Below, one piece after another: positions 35,363-42,493 of a stretch of 64,000 bases of DNA; position 1 is the first letter of the stretch; each line of letters opens with the position of its first letter. The stretch comes from Mesobacillus harenae. GTDB taxonomy: Bacteria > Bacillota > Bacilli > Bacillales > Cytobacillaceae. The notes below the pieces were generated by a model. It was given only the letters and a program-made list of their open reading frames with translations. It did no database searches and was not told the DNA's origin. The position numbers and the translations under genes are program-made. The stretch covers positions 124,001 through 188,000 of the forward strand of contig NZ_JABUNR010000006.1 of the NCBI RefSeq assembly GCF_013343715.1, in the 5' to 3' direction.

Positions 35363-36208
35363 TTATACATTTTTAGGTGCAGGTGGCATTTTCTCAGGAA
35401 TTGTATTGTGAACATTCAATGGAGCAAGGTTTAGGGCAGGTATTTGTCCCATTGCCTCTGGATTTGAAATGTATTCGAATTTTCCGTTGCCATCCATGCT
35501 TGGTCCAGATGCCCATCTGCCATCTTGGCTTTCTGTTCCTTTTGAAAAGTTCATAAATGAATGGGAAACTTCTTGCTTCTCATATTCCCTGTTAAATGTA
35601 TTCGGAACAACAAATCCTTCTTTTTCCTGTAATTCATGTATAGCAGCCATCCATTGATTCTGGTGCATCGTGTCTCTCGCAATTAAAAACGATAGCATGT
35701 CTCTTACACCTTTGTCAGTTGTCATTTCATAAAGACGGACGACCTGCAGCCTGCCCTGGGATTCAGCGTTAAGATTGGCTCTAAAATCGGCCAATAAATT
35801 TCCGCTTGAAATGGTGTATCTTGCAGTCCACGGATACCCAACACTATCATCAGGTTTTGCACCTAATCCTCCCACAATCGCATGCTGTGGGTTCATTCCT
35901 CCCATAACAGCTCCAATAATTGGATCTTTTGCAGCTTCCTCCTGATCTTCCACTGGAGCATTATCTAAAAGCTGGGCAATCATCGTGGTCAGCATCTCAA
36001 CATGGGCAATTTCCTCGGTTCCGATGTCAAGGAGCATGTCCCGATATTTTTGGTCTCCTCTGCAATTCCAACCCTGGAATAAATATTGCATCATTACTGT
36101 AATCTCTCCGAATTGTCCACCTAGTACCTCTTGAAGCTTTTTTGCATAAACGGGATCTGGGCGATCTGGCTTTGCGTTGTATTGCAGTTCTTTAATATGG
36201 AAAAACAT
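35363..36208 (-). CDS. Manganese catalase
   Basis: 281 residues of the ferritin-like dimanganese catalase family (B. subtilis YdbD size; CotJC is shorter). Dimanganese ligands are visible: E35 (GGQFGE), E66 and H69 (TEEIAHVE), a Glu in the NLNAESQGR helix and a His in ARDTMHQNQW. It destroys hydrogen peroxide without heme. The C-terminal extension (PALNLAPLNVHNT) wraps the subunit in known structures. Single gene. It lies 5 kb from the manganese-oxidase island; a functional link is only inference. Confidence 0.9.
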   Translation of the reverse strand: MFFHIKELQYNAKPDRPDPVYAKKLQEVLGGQFGEITVMMQYLFQGWNCRGDQKYRDMLLDIGTEEIAHVEMLTTMIAQLLDNAPVEDQEEAAKDPIIGAVMGGMNPQHAIVGGLGAKPDDSVGYPWTARYTISSGNLLADFRANLNAESQGRLQVVRLYEMTTDKGVRDMLSFLIARDTMHQNQWMAAIHELQEKEGFVVPNTFNREYEKQEVSHSFMNFSKGTESQDGRWASGPSMDGNGKFEYISNPEAMGQIPALNLAPLNVHNTIPEKMPPAPKNV

Positions 36209-36459
36209 TTAATCATCAATCCTTTCCATTAGCTCTTATCTAGTGTTTCTTTTAGAACAAAGATATATGTAAATACAATTAAACTCCGCAAAGAGCAATC
36301 ATATTCTGTTCTTTTTATAGATAGTTCGGTAAGATAAAAACTGAAGTTAGAGGTTTTTCTGATTTTTACAGTTATATATGGTTTTCAGAAGGGTTAAAGA
36401 GGTTGTCTGGCGCCATTTTAACTATGCAAAAAGGGAATTGAGGAGAAGGAGTGTAGATT

Positions 36460-37446
36460 ATGGCCGTATTGGTTACAGGCGGTGCTGGTTACATCGGCAG
36501 CCATACTGTTTTACATTTAAAAGCGCAGGGAGAAGAGGTTATTGTACTTGATAACCTGGAAAAAGGACATCGGGACGCCTTATTAGATACAACATTTTAT
36601 AAAGGCGATCTGAGGGACGACCTGCTTTTGGATGAGATTTTCAACACAAATAACATTGATGCTGTGATTCACTTTGCGGCGAATTCTCTCGTCGGAGAAA
36701 GTGTGGAAAAACCACTTGAGTACTACGAAAACAATGTAATTGGATCGCACCATCTCATCAAGAAAATGGTTGAGCACGGGATTAATAAAATCGTATTTTC
36801 ATCAACTGCTGCAACATACGGCAACCCCACCAGAGTCCCGATTCAGGAAGAAGATCCTACGATACCAACCAACCCTTATGGCGATACAAAGCTGGCCATT
36901 GAAAAGTTGCTTCAGTGGGCTGATGGAGCATACGGCTTAAAATCAGTGTGTCTCCGCTATTTTAATGCTGCTGGTGCCGATCCTGAAGGCAGAATTGGCG
37001 AGGATCACACACCAGAATCTCACTTAATTCCGATTGTCCTGCAGGCTGCACTTGGCCAGCGTGATAACGTTTCAATTTTTGGTGATGATTATCCGACTGA
37101 GGACGGAACATGTATCCGTGATTATATTCATGTGCTTGATCTTGCTGCTGCTCATTATCTAGCTTTGAGGAAATTAAATAACACAAGAAAGAGTGGCATA
37201 TACAATCTGGGAAATGGGACTGGCTTCTCTGTAAAACAAGTGATAGATACTTGCCGCAGGGTGACTGAAAAAACAATCGCTTCAAAAACAGCTCCCCGCC
37301 GAGCCGGTGACCCGGCAGTGCTGATTGCTTCATCTTCAAAAGCGCGGGCTGAACTCGGCTGGATCCCGAAATATCCAACTCTAGAGGAGATTATCACTCA
37401 TGCTTGGAACTGGCATTCAAAGCATCCAGATGGGTATAATGATTAG
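36460..37446 (+). CDS. galE: UDP-glucose 4-epimerase
   Basis: 328 residues of the extended SDR family. The NAD motif is GGAGYIG, the catalytic Tyr-Lys pair is in YGDTK with Ser in FSSTAATYG, and the substrate segment is CLRYFNAAGA. It interconverts UDP-glucose and UDP-galactose for envelope or spore-surface sugars. AAGGAGTG precedes the ATG. Monocistronic with a perfect terminator. Confidence 0.93.
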   Translation: MAVLVTGGAGYIGSHTVLHLKAQGEEVIVLDNLEKGHRDALLDTTFYKGDLRDDLLLDEIFNTNNIDAVIHFAANSLVGESVEKPLEYYENNVIGSHHLIKKMVEHGINKIVFSSTAATYGNPTRVPIQEEDPTIPTNPYGDTKLAIEKLLQWADGAYGLKSVCLRYFNAAGADPEGRIGEDHTPESHLIPIVLQAALGQRDNVSIFGDDYPTEDGTCIRDYIHVLDLAAAHYLALRKLNNTRKSGIYNLGNGTGFSVKQVIDTCRRVTEKTIASKTAPRRAGDPAVLIASSSKARAELGWIPKYPTLEEIITHAWNWHSKHPDGYND

Positions 37447-37481
37447 TTAAAAGTGACGTTTCACCGATAAAAGTTAGTACC

Positions 37482-37511
37482 AGACCAAATCACATGTGAT
37501 TTGGTCTTTTA
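37482..37511. terminator. Terminator after galE
   Basis: Perfect 26-bp palindrome (37482-37507) followed by TTTT. Confidence 0.82.
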
Positions 37512-37555
37512 AAATGCTATTTCAAGTAAACTTTGTTGCTATTTAACAAGCAGTC

Positions 37556-37622
37556 GTTGATTTCCGCTTCCGATGCTGCGATAGTATTTTCGAGGAGTCT
37601 CGCATCTACAGCTCCAATCAAC
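37556..37622. repeat. Short degraded Bacillaceae intergenic repeat
   Basis: Begins GTTGATTTCCGCTTCC and ends CTCCAATCAAC. These ends match, from memory, a repeat of about 170 bp common in Bacillus genomes; here the middle is mostly missing. Confidence 0.5.
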
Positions 37623-37929
37623 TTTGCTTTCACAACTAATGTAAAAAACAACAATCTTTTAGAATAAAGCCTTTAAAAATATGTAAAGCATATTTGAGTT
37701 TACCTCTGAAATAACAGTCCTGGTCTCGCTGTCCGAATCAGCCTCACATTCGGACTTGCTCCACTGATTTCATACTCATGCTGTCCGAATCCTCGGAACT
37801 CAGACTCTAGCCTGAAGATTGCCCGCTTCTTTTTCGGGATATGTGCGTCTGTCTATACGGATTTCTGTTCTCAAAATATAGTATATAGAGCTGAAAAGAA
37901 TGGATATCTGAGAAAGGATGATCAACATA
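37623..37929 (+). other. Upstream region of the first shared-domain gene
   Basis: Contains an 8-bp inverted repeat, GTCCGAAT with ATTCGGAC (37729-37754 region), and a second partial copy of GTCCGAATC about 40 bases later. AAAGG (37914-37918 area) is the ribosome binding site. No clear promoter is seen. Confidence 0.35.
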
Positions 37930-38175
37930 GTGAGTAATACAGAGCCTGAGCGAATTAGTGAACTTCTAAAAAAACTTCCGCCAAACTGTCCCGTAGGAAT
38001 TTTATATGTAAATGGGGCAGAGATGCCCGTAGCCAGCTTTTCAAATTATTCAAACGGTTTAGCCTACTTTGTTAGTTTGGACTCTCAAATCTGCATAGTT
38101 AACGGGGATCGTATTGATGGAATCATATTCGGTGTTGCCGAGCCATTTGAAGAGTTTGAAGATGACTTTGAATAA
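37930..38175 (+). CDS. Small spore-island protein, shared domain (paralog 1)
   Basis: 81 residues of no named family known to me. Features are LPPNCPVGILYVNG, then F-SNYSNGLAYF, then GDRIDGIIFG and an acidic tail. The same block is found in the next gene and at the C-terminus of the coiled-coil protein at 38859-39692. GTG 37930 is chosen since AAAGGA lies about 11 bases upstream; ATG 37918 overlaps that site. A hairpin with T-run (38188-38219) follows. Confidence 0.65.
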   Translation: MSNTEPERISELLKKLPPNCPVGILYVNGAEMPVASFSNYSNGLAYFVSLDSQICIVNGDRIDGIIFGVAEPFEEFEDDFE

Positions 38176-38187
38176 TACACCAGTAAA

Positions 38188-38220
38188 AAAGGTACAGTCC
38201 TAACAGAGACCGTGCCTTTT
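38188..38220 (+). terminator. Terminator after shared-domain gene 1
   Basis: 8-bp stem with one wobble (38188-38195 with 38212-38219) and T-tail. Confidence 0.65.
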
Positions 38221-38391
38221 ATCGTTGTTTAGTAAATATATTATTTCATCTTTCTAATTCATGTATATATGTCCCAAGTTGATGCATAGCTCAAAGGGCA
38301 CTTTGGATTTTGTCTTCAAAATGTTAATAAAGACGCCTTTTTTTGTCTAACTTAATAGATTTGTCCAAACGAACAACGACAATATTAATAT

Positions 38392-38400
38392 CATGTACTA
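38392..38400 (+). promoter_or_regulatory. Sigma-K-like -10 element upstream of paralog 2
   Basis: CATGTACTA, one base off the CATANNNTA consensus, with AC 17 bases upstream as the -35 element; 45 bases before the ATG of the next gene. Confidence 0.4.
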
Positions 38401-38444
38401 TCCCTCACAAAAAGGGAAATTCTTTACCAGGAGGTGAAACTATA

Positions 38445-38693
38445 ATGAACCCAGGAAAATATACAATCGAAGATGTAATGAAAAAGCTATCACCTGGACA
38501 TCCAGTTGCAGGAATGGTGGTAAATGGATTTCTTGCAGAGACAACTACTTTTTCTAATTACTCCAACGGCCTTGCATACTTCATCACTGATGGGCAAGTT
38601 GCTGTATATGACTGCTCTAAGGTAGATGGAATGGTGTTCGGTGCTGCGGATGCAGCAGGGGCTGAAGCTGAGGAGGAAGAGGCAGAGGCTTAA
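38445..38693 (+). CDS. Small spore-island protein, shared domain (paralog 2)
   Basis: 82 residues: SPGHPVAGMVVNG, then FSNYSNGLAYF, KVDGMVFGAAD and a Glu-rich tail. It is clearly paralogous to the gene at 37930. ATG 38445 follows AGGAGGTGA, an excellent site; the longer upstream frame is not needed. Probably a small spore-surface or assembly protein; function unknown. Confidence 0.72.
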   Translation: MNPGKYTIEDVMKKLSPGHPVAGMVVNGFLAETTTFSNYSNGLAYFITDGQVAVYDCSKVDGMVFGAADAAGAEAEEEEAEA

Positions 38694-38772
38694 AATAAGT
38701 AACTAGCGTCCAGCATGTCAGTGTTTACTTTACAATAGGCACGCTGTCACAGCTGCGTTATTTTTTTTTGTC

Positions 38773-38810
38773 AGCTGATATGTTAACTCATATCAGCTAT
38801 CTTTATTTTT
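38773..38810. terminator. Bidirectional terminator between paralog 2 and the coiled-coil gene
   Basis: Perfect 10-bp stem (38773-38782 with 38789-38798), 6-base loop, T-rich on both strands. Confidence 0.8.
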
Positions 38811-38858
38811 AGAAACACATAACGGGGAAAAGGGCTCAGTTGCTTTCCCCCTTACCCA

Positions 38859-39692
38859 CTAATCCGCACTTTCGCAACCAGCCGCTTTCATAATAATACC
38901 GTCAATTTTTAAACAATTAAAACTTATTACGTTGCCACGGTCCTCAAAATAAACGAGCTGCTGTTCTGGATCATAACTTACAAAAGTGTTCACTGGTATT
39001 TGGGCTCCGTCAATTAAAACACAATTAACAGGGTAATGAACAGGCAAGCCTTGAAATAATTCAAGAAACCCTTTTTCCTTTTTTAAAACTAACTCAGAAT
39101 CAGCTGTTCCTGACTCCTGACATTGCTCGATTAATGAGACCAACTGCTCCTGATTGTCATTTAATCGCTCTGCTATTTGTTGATTTTGGTCCATATTTCC
39201 ATCTGTTACTGCTGATTCACTAATTTTTCCGGATAAGCTGTCAAGCTGCTTAAGAATAGTTTCATTGAATTCCTTTTGTTCTGCCCATTTATCCTTTTGT
39301 TCAGGTGCCTCCGAGTTGCTATGGCTAAGCTGTTCCAAAATTGCTTCATGAGCTGAAATTTGAGCTTCGACTTTTTGAAAGAGATGATCATGGACACTTT
39401 CATAGCTGTTAACCGTTGTTATGAATCTTCCATAAATCTCAAGCTCTCTTTTATGAGTCTGGCAAAGCATTTTCCTTAAAGTATTGACGCTTTCTTTAAT
39501 CTCCTTTACTTCTTGCTTAAGAACCTCTAATTCAGAATCGGCTGATTTAATTTTTTGTTTCTTGGATTCTTCTTTCTGCTCCTGCTGCTTCTTATAGGTA
39601 TAGGTGCGCTGATTTATTTTTAACAGTTTCTTTATATCGCCCGCATAAATACTGGGAGAAATATTTTTAGAAAAATAGGCGGAATGCTCCAT
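38859..39692 (-). CDS. Coiled-coil protein ending in the shared spore-island domain (paralog 3)
   Basis: 277 residues. The first 40 residues are unlike the rest. Residues about 40-215 are charged, Gln/Glu/Lys-rich and predicted to be coiled coil. The last 65 residues (LFQGLPVHYPVNCVLIDGAQIPV, CLKIDGIIMKAAG) repeat the domain of the two small proteins across the intergenic region. A sigma-K-like promoter with consensus -10 lies just upstream. Its build suggests a structural scaffold of the spore surface that can bring the small paralogs together, which is inference. Confidence 0.72.
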   Translation of the reverse strand: MEHSAYFSKNISPSIYAGDIKKLLKINQRTYTYKKQQEQKEESKKQKIKSADSELEVLKQEVKEIKESVNTLRKMLCQTHKRELEIYGRFITTVNSYESVHDHLFQKVEAQISAHEAILEQLSHSNSEAPEQKDKWAEQKEFNETILKQLDSLSGKISESAVTDGNMDQNQQIAERLNDNQEQLVSLIEQCQESGTADSELVLKKEKGFLELFQGLPVHYPVNCVLIDGAQIPVNTFVSYDPEQQLVYFEDRGNVISFNCLKIDGIIMKAAGCESAD

Positions 39693-39726
39693 CTGTAATC
39701 GACTCTCCTCTGTGCCTTATTGTTTC

Positions 39727-39754
39727 TATTATATGAAACACAGGCATATGCCGT
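39727..39754 (-). promoter_or_regulatory. Sigma-K-like promoter of the coiled-coil gene
   Basis: On the minus strand: AC (39754-39753), 17-base spacer, CATATAATA (39735-39727), an exact match to CATANNNTA. It is 35 bases before the ATG. Confidence 0.6.
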
Positions 39755-39782
39755 GAGCATTTTGAAAGTGGATCAAAAAGGG

Positions 39783-40244
39783 TCAAGCTTTCATTGAAAA
39801 CAACAAAATGATTGAAGATAAACCCTGAACGACCAAGCTTAACAAAGACATAAACAGAACCATACTTTGTTCTGTCCATAGGCTAGCCGGTAAACCACAA
39901 AGGCTCGGATCCAGGGCGACTGCTCCAATCATCGACCCCATCACCCCTCCAATACCTCCATTATAGAAACCTGCTATTAGGGACTGCATGTTTACCATAC
40001 TTCCAAACAAAATACCAATTCCTATCCCCAAAAACAGGTTAAAGGTGCTAATAAATAAAAACTCATTTGGAAAAAGCAAAAAAAGGTTGAGCCCCGTCAC
40101 AAGGCTGATGTAAGTACTAGCAGCTAACGTTATGCTAAATGCAAATCTCTCATTAAACAAATAGCGTTTTGTTCCTAGCGAGAAGTAAATCCAGGCGGCG
40201 GCGGCAGCATTTGTTATAAGTACGAAAACTAAAAAAGTGAACAT
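39783..40244 (-). CDS. Polytopic membrane protein, spore island (paralog A)
   Basis: 153 residues with 4-5 hydrophobic segments. The motif LFGSM-N-QSLIAGFYNGGIGG followed by MGSMIGAVA is shared with the gene directly upstream, so the two are paralogs. ATG 40244 (after GGAGGAAGG) is preferred to ATG 40262. It is co-transcribed 38 bases after paralog B. No known family is recognised. Confidence 0.68.
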   Translation of the reverse strand: MFTFLVFVLITNAAAAAWIYFSLGTKRYLFNERFAFSITLAASTYISLVTGLNLFLLFPNEFLFISTFNLFLGIGIGILFGSMVNMQSLIAGFYNGGIGGVMGSMIGAVALDPSLCGLPASLWTEQSMVLFMSLLSLVVQGLSSIILLFSMKA

Positions 40245-40282
40245 AGCCTTCCTCCGGTACATTTATCCTGACATACTGCTTT

Positions 40283-40699
40283 TCATGACCTATTGGCCGA
40301 AGCCAATAAAAGAATAAAACAGCTTGTTATGAAAAGTTCAATGAAAATGATGAATAATGGTCCCTCTGAAGCGGCAGCTCCTACCATAGGAGCCATTAAG
40401 CCCATCATAAGGCCATTAATATATCCTGATAAAATCGTTTGATAATCAAACAGAGCACCAAAGAGGGCGCCTGCTATAATTCCAGTCAGCGCGGCAGCTA
40501 TCGTAACTTCCTTATAATGAAGCGGCAATACATTGATTAATATCACGCCCGTCCCGAGAGCAAGTCCACCACCAGCAGTCATAGCAATATTCATTCCAAG
40601 ATGGAAGCCGATTCGTTTTCTGCGCGGATAAAGAAAAAAATAAGCAGTACATGCTAGAGCAAGGTTGGCGGCTAAAAACCATACGATCCATTGCGGCAT
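40283..40699 (-). CDS. Polytopic membrane protein, spore island (paralog B)
   Basis: 138 residues, four hydrophobic segments, with LFGALFDYQTILSGYINGLMMG and MAPMVGAAA aligning to paralog A. First gene of a two-gene minus-strand unit, divergent from the mnx-type operon. GAGGTGATTAAAA precedes the ATG, and a sigma-K-like promoter lies upstream. A paired membrane complex is plausible. Confidence 0.68.
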   Translation of the reverse strand: MPQWIVWFLAANLALACTAYFFLYPRRKRIGFHLGMNIAMTAGGGLALGTGVILINVLPLHYKEVTIAAALTGIIAGALFGALFDYQTILSGYINGLMMGLMAPMVGAAASEGPLFIIFIELFITSCFILLLASANRS

Positions 40700-40772
40700 T
40701 TTTAATCACCTCATTTATATTTCCTGTAAAAGATCATTTTCCAAAAAGCGGCAACGAGCAGTTATTTAATCC

Positions 40773-40851
40773 ACATTATGCGGTAGATCGGCTAGGTGTT
40801 TGCTCAATTTCCAAATTTATATGTCCGTTAGGAAATTTGACTCATATGATA
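40773..40851. promoter_or_regulatory. Divergent sigma-K-like promoters of the mnx-type operon and the membrane pair
   Basis: Minus strand: -10 CATAATGT (40780-40773) with an AC dinucleotide 15 or 17 bases upstream. Plus strand: -10 CATATGATA (40843-40851), an exact CATANNNTA match, with a weak -35. Both lie in the 183-base divergent gap and suggest late mother-cell expression. Confidence 0.55.
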
Positions 40852-40882
40852 TTGAAATGTTCTAAAAAAAGGGGGGGATTGT

Positions 40883-41650
40883 GTGAAAACAGGCTTGCGT
40901 CATCAAGAATATGTTAAAGCGCTTTTGGAAAAAAGGAAGCTGGAAAAACGCAACATTCATCCCATTCACGAAATAGGGGATAGCATTACGTCTCCTCCGA
41001 GTGCAGTTAGCTTTGAAGAGAACCGGCTATTGACGGAATATATGGAACAAAAGAACATCCAGCTTTTGTCCAATTCAATGCCGCTTTTAAAAAAACATTT
41101 AGTTTTGAAGAAGTTCTTTAAAATGAAGCGCAGCCAAGAGGTGCTTATTTATACGTTGAAAAAAAATGAAGATTTTGCAAAGACTTCTGGCAAAGTGAGT
41201 GCGATTGGCCGGGACTTTGTTATGCTGACCAATCTAGTTGAACGAATTTGGATACCTTACGAATCAATAAAGGCCGCAAACATTCCGCCGGGTGTTCCGA
41301 CGTTTACAAACTCACATCAATACTTCCTCTATGATAATGACTTAAAAAAGAAGCTGCTGAAAAGTTTTGGAAAAACCGTTTCAAAACGGGATGCTTTGAT
41401 TCAGCAGTTTTACGAGGAGTCGCTTCTAACAAATTTGAATTCTTGGATTGGGCTCTGGGTGCAGGTAAGCACTGCTGATTATGAGGTTATTGGCCGGATT
41501 GAAGGAACTTCGAACAAGCATCTGCTCCTATCGAATCAAACTGAAATTCCTTGGGAGGCTGTCAAGCAAATTTCTTCTTTTAGGTTCCTTAAAGGGTGGT
41601 ACCTTGCCGGAAAAAGTATGGTACAGAAGTGTTTTTCCTCACTTAGTTGA
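40883..41650 (+). CDS. Mnx-operon protein with beta-barrel-like segments
   Basis: 255 residues, no enzyme motif. The N-terminus (to about 85) is charged and helical. A segment around residue 100 (KVSAIGRDFVMLTNLVERIWIPYESI) and another near 200 (YEVIGRIEGTSNKHLLL-NQTEIPWEAV) share a small beta-barrel pattern, G-x-V-x-x-x-G-x-D-F-V-x-L followed by IP. The same pattern occurs in the gene at 46181. First gene of the operon leading to the MnxG-like oxidase; in Bacillus SG-1 the corresponding slot is mnxD, but I cannot confirm homology. GTG start after a G7 run. Confidence 0.65.
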   Translation: MKTGLRHQEYVKALLEKRKLEKRNIHPIHEIGDSITSPPSAVSFEENRLLTEYMEQKNIQLLSNSMPLLKKHLVLKKFFKMKRSQEVLIYTLKKNEDFAKTSGKVSAIGRDFVMLTNLVERIWIPYESIKAANIPPGVPTFTNSHQYFLYDNDLKKKLLKSFGKTVSKRDALIQQFYEESLLTNLNSWIGLWVQVSTADYEVIGRIEGTSNKHLLLSNQTEIPWEAVKQISSFRFLKGWYLAGKSMVQKCFSSLS

Positions 41651-41688
41651 TGGCTTTATAAAGTATTAACGAAAGGAAGGTACTTGAA

Positions 41689-42153
41689 ATGAACGAAGAT
41701 AATAAAATTCAGGACGACCAACAACAGCAAATAGAGAAACTTAAAAAAGAATTTGAAAACAAGTTCGATGATATAAAAGAAGCCACAGAAGACGACCTTG
41801 AAGAGATTGAAGAGAAGTTAGAGGAGATTGAAGAAGAGCTCGATGACATCCAAGACGACCTCGAAGATGAAAGTCCTGATGAACTCTTCAGGCAGTTTAA
41901 TTACTTGTTGGGCAGACAGGTACTGGTTATTACGGAAACACAGCAGTTAAATCTATTTGGGCAAACGTTTCGGCCGATATTTTGCGGGCGGGTTGCAGAA
42001 GTAGAGCTTGGCCATATTACCCTTACACCTGTAACGGTAAAGCTGTTGAATGCACCCTTTTATGAATTCCCTACACCAATATCTATTCCATTTGAGAAAA
42101 TTGCCCATTTCACGCCTGACTTTGATTGTGATACCAGATTTCCGCTTATATAA
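41689..42153 (+). CDS. mnxE: MnxE-like subunit with acidic coiled-coil extension
   Basis: 154 residues. Residues 1-63 are a highly acidic heptad-rich coiled coil (runs of EEIEEKLEEIEEELDDIQDD). Residues about 64-154 are beta-rich (FNYLLGRQVLVITETQQL, VTVKLL, PISIPFEKIAHFTP) and correspond in position and size to MnxE, one of the two small subunits that form the Mnx complex with MnxF and the oxidase MnxG. Reported MnxE is about 12 kDa, so the acidic extension seems extra. Gaps of 38 and 30 bases to its neighbours indicate an operon. Confidence 0.62.
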   Translation: MNEDNKIQDDQQQQIEKLKKEFENKFDDIKEATEDDLEEIEEKLEEIEEELDDIQDDLEDESPDELFRQFNYLLGRQVLVITETQQLNLFGQTFRPIFCGRVAEVELGHITLTPVTVKLLNAPFYEFPTPISIPFEKIAHFTPDFDCDTRFPLI

Positions 42154-42183
42154 CAGTTCCATAGTAAAGGAGGTTCATCGTAT

Positions 42184-42471
42184 ATGGCTCACCGTTCAAA
42201 TAATGTGAATGCTGCCCATGATAATGCTCTTATTGACCATTTCTTTTTAGGTATAGGGCATAAGGTTTTAGTGTTGTCACCATCCTATCCATTTGTTTTT
42301 ATTGGGGAAATCTTAGGTGTAGCGGATGATATCGTAGAAATCTTTGTTGAAACCACTCATTTTCCACAATTAGAGAATCGGTCCTGGTTCATTCATATTG
42401 ATAATATAGAAGTTTTTTATATTGAAAGAGAAGGTGCACCTAAAATTCCTAAATTAAATGATATGTGCTAA
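42184..42471 (+). CDS. mnxF: MnxF-like small subunit
   Basis: 95 residues (about 11 kDa, the size reported for MnxF). Beta-rich: FFLGIGHKVLVLSPSYPFVFI, IVEIFVETTHFPQ, WFIHIDNIEVFYI. An N-terminal AHRSNN-VNAAHD stretch adds His residues. Preceded by AAAGGAGG and 22 bases upstream of the MnxG-like gene. Known MnxE and MnxF hexamerise, bind copper and hold MnxG. Confidence 0.66.
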   Translation: MAHRSNNVNAAHDNALIDHFFLGIGHKVLVLSPSYPFVFIGEILGVADDIVEIFVETTHFPQLENRSWFIHIDNIEVFYIEREGAPKIPKLNDMC

Positions 42472-42493
42472 TCAATCGGAAGGGAGGAACTCC

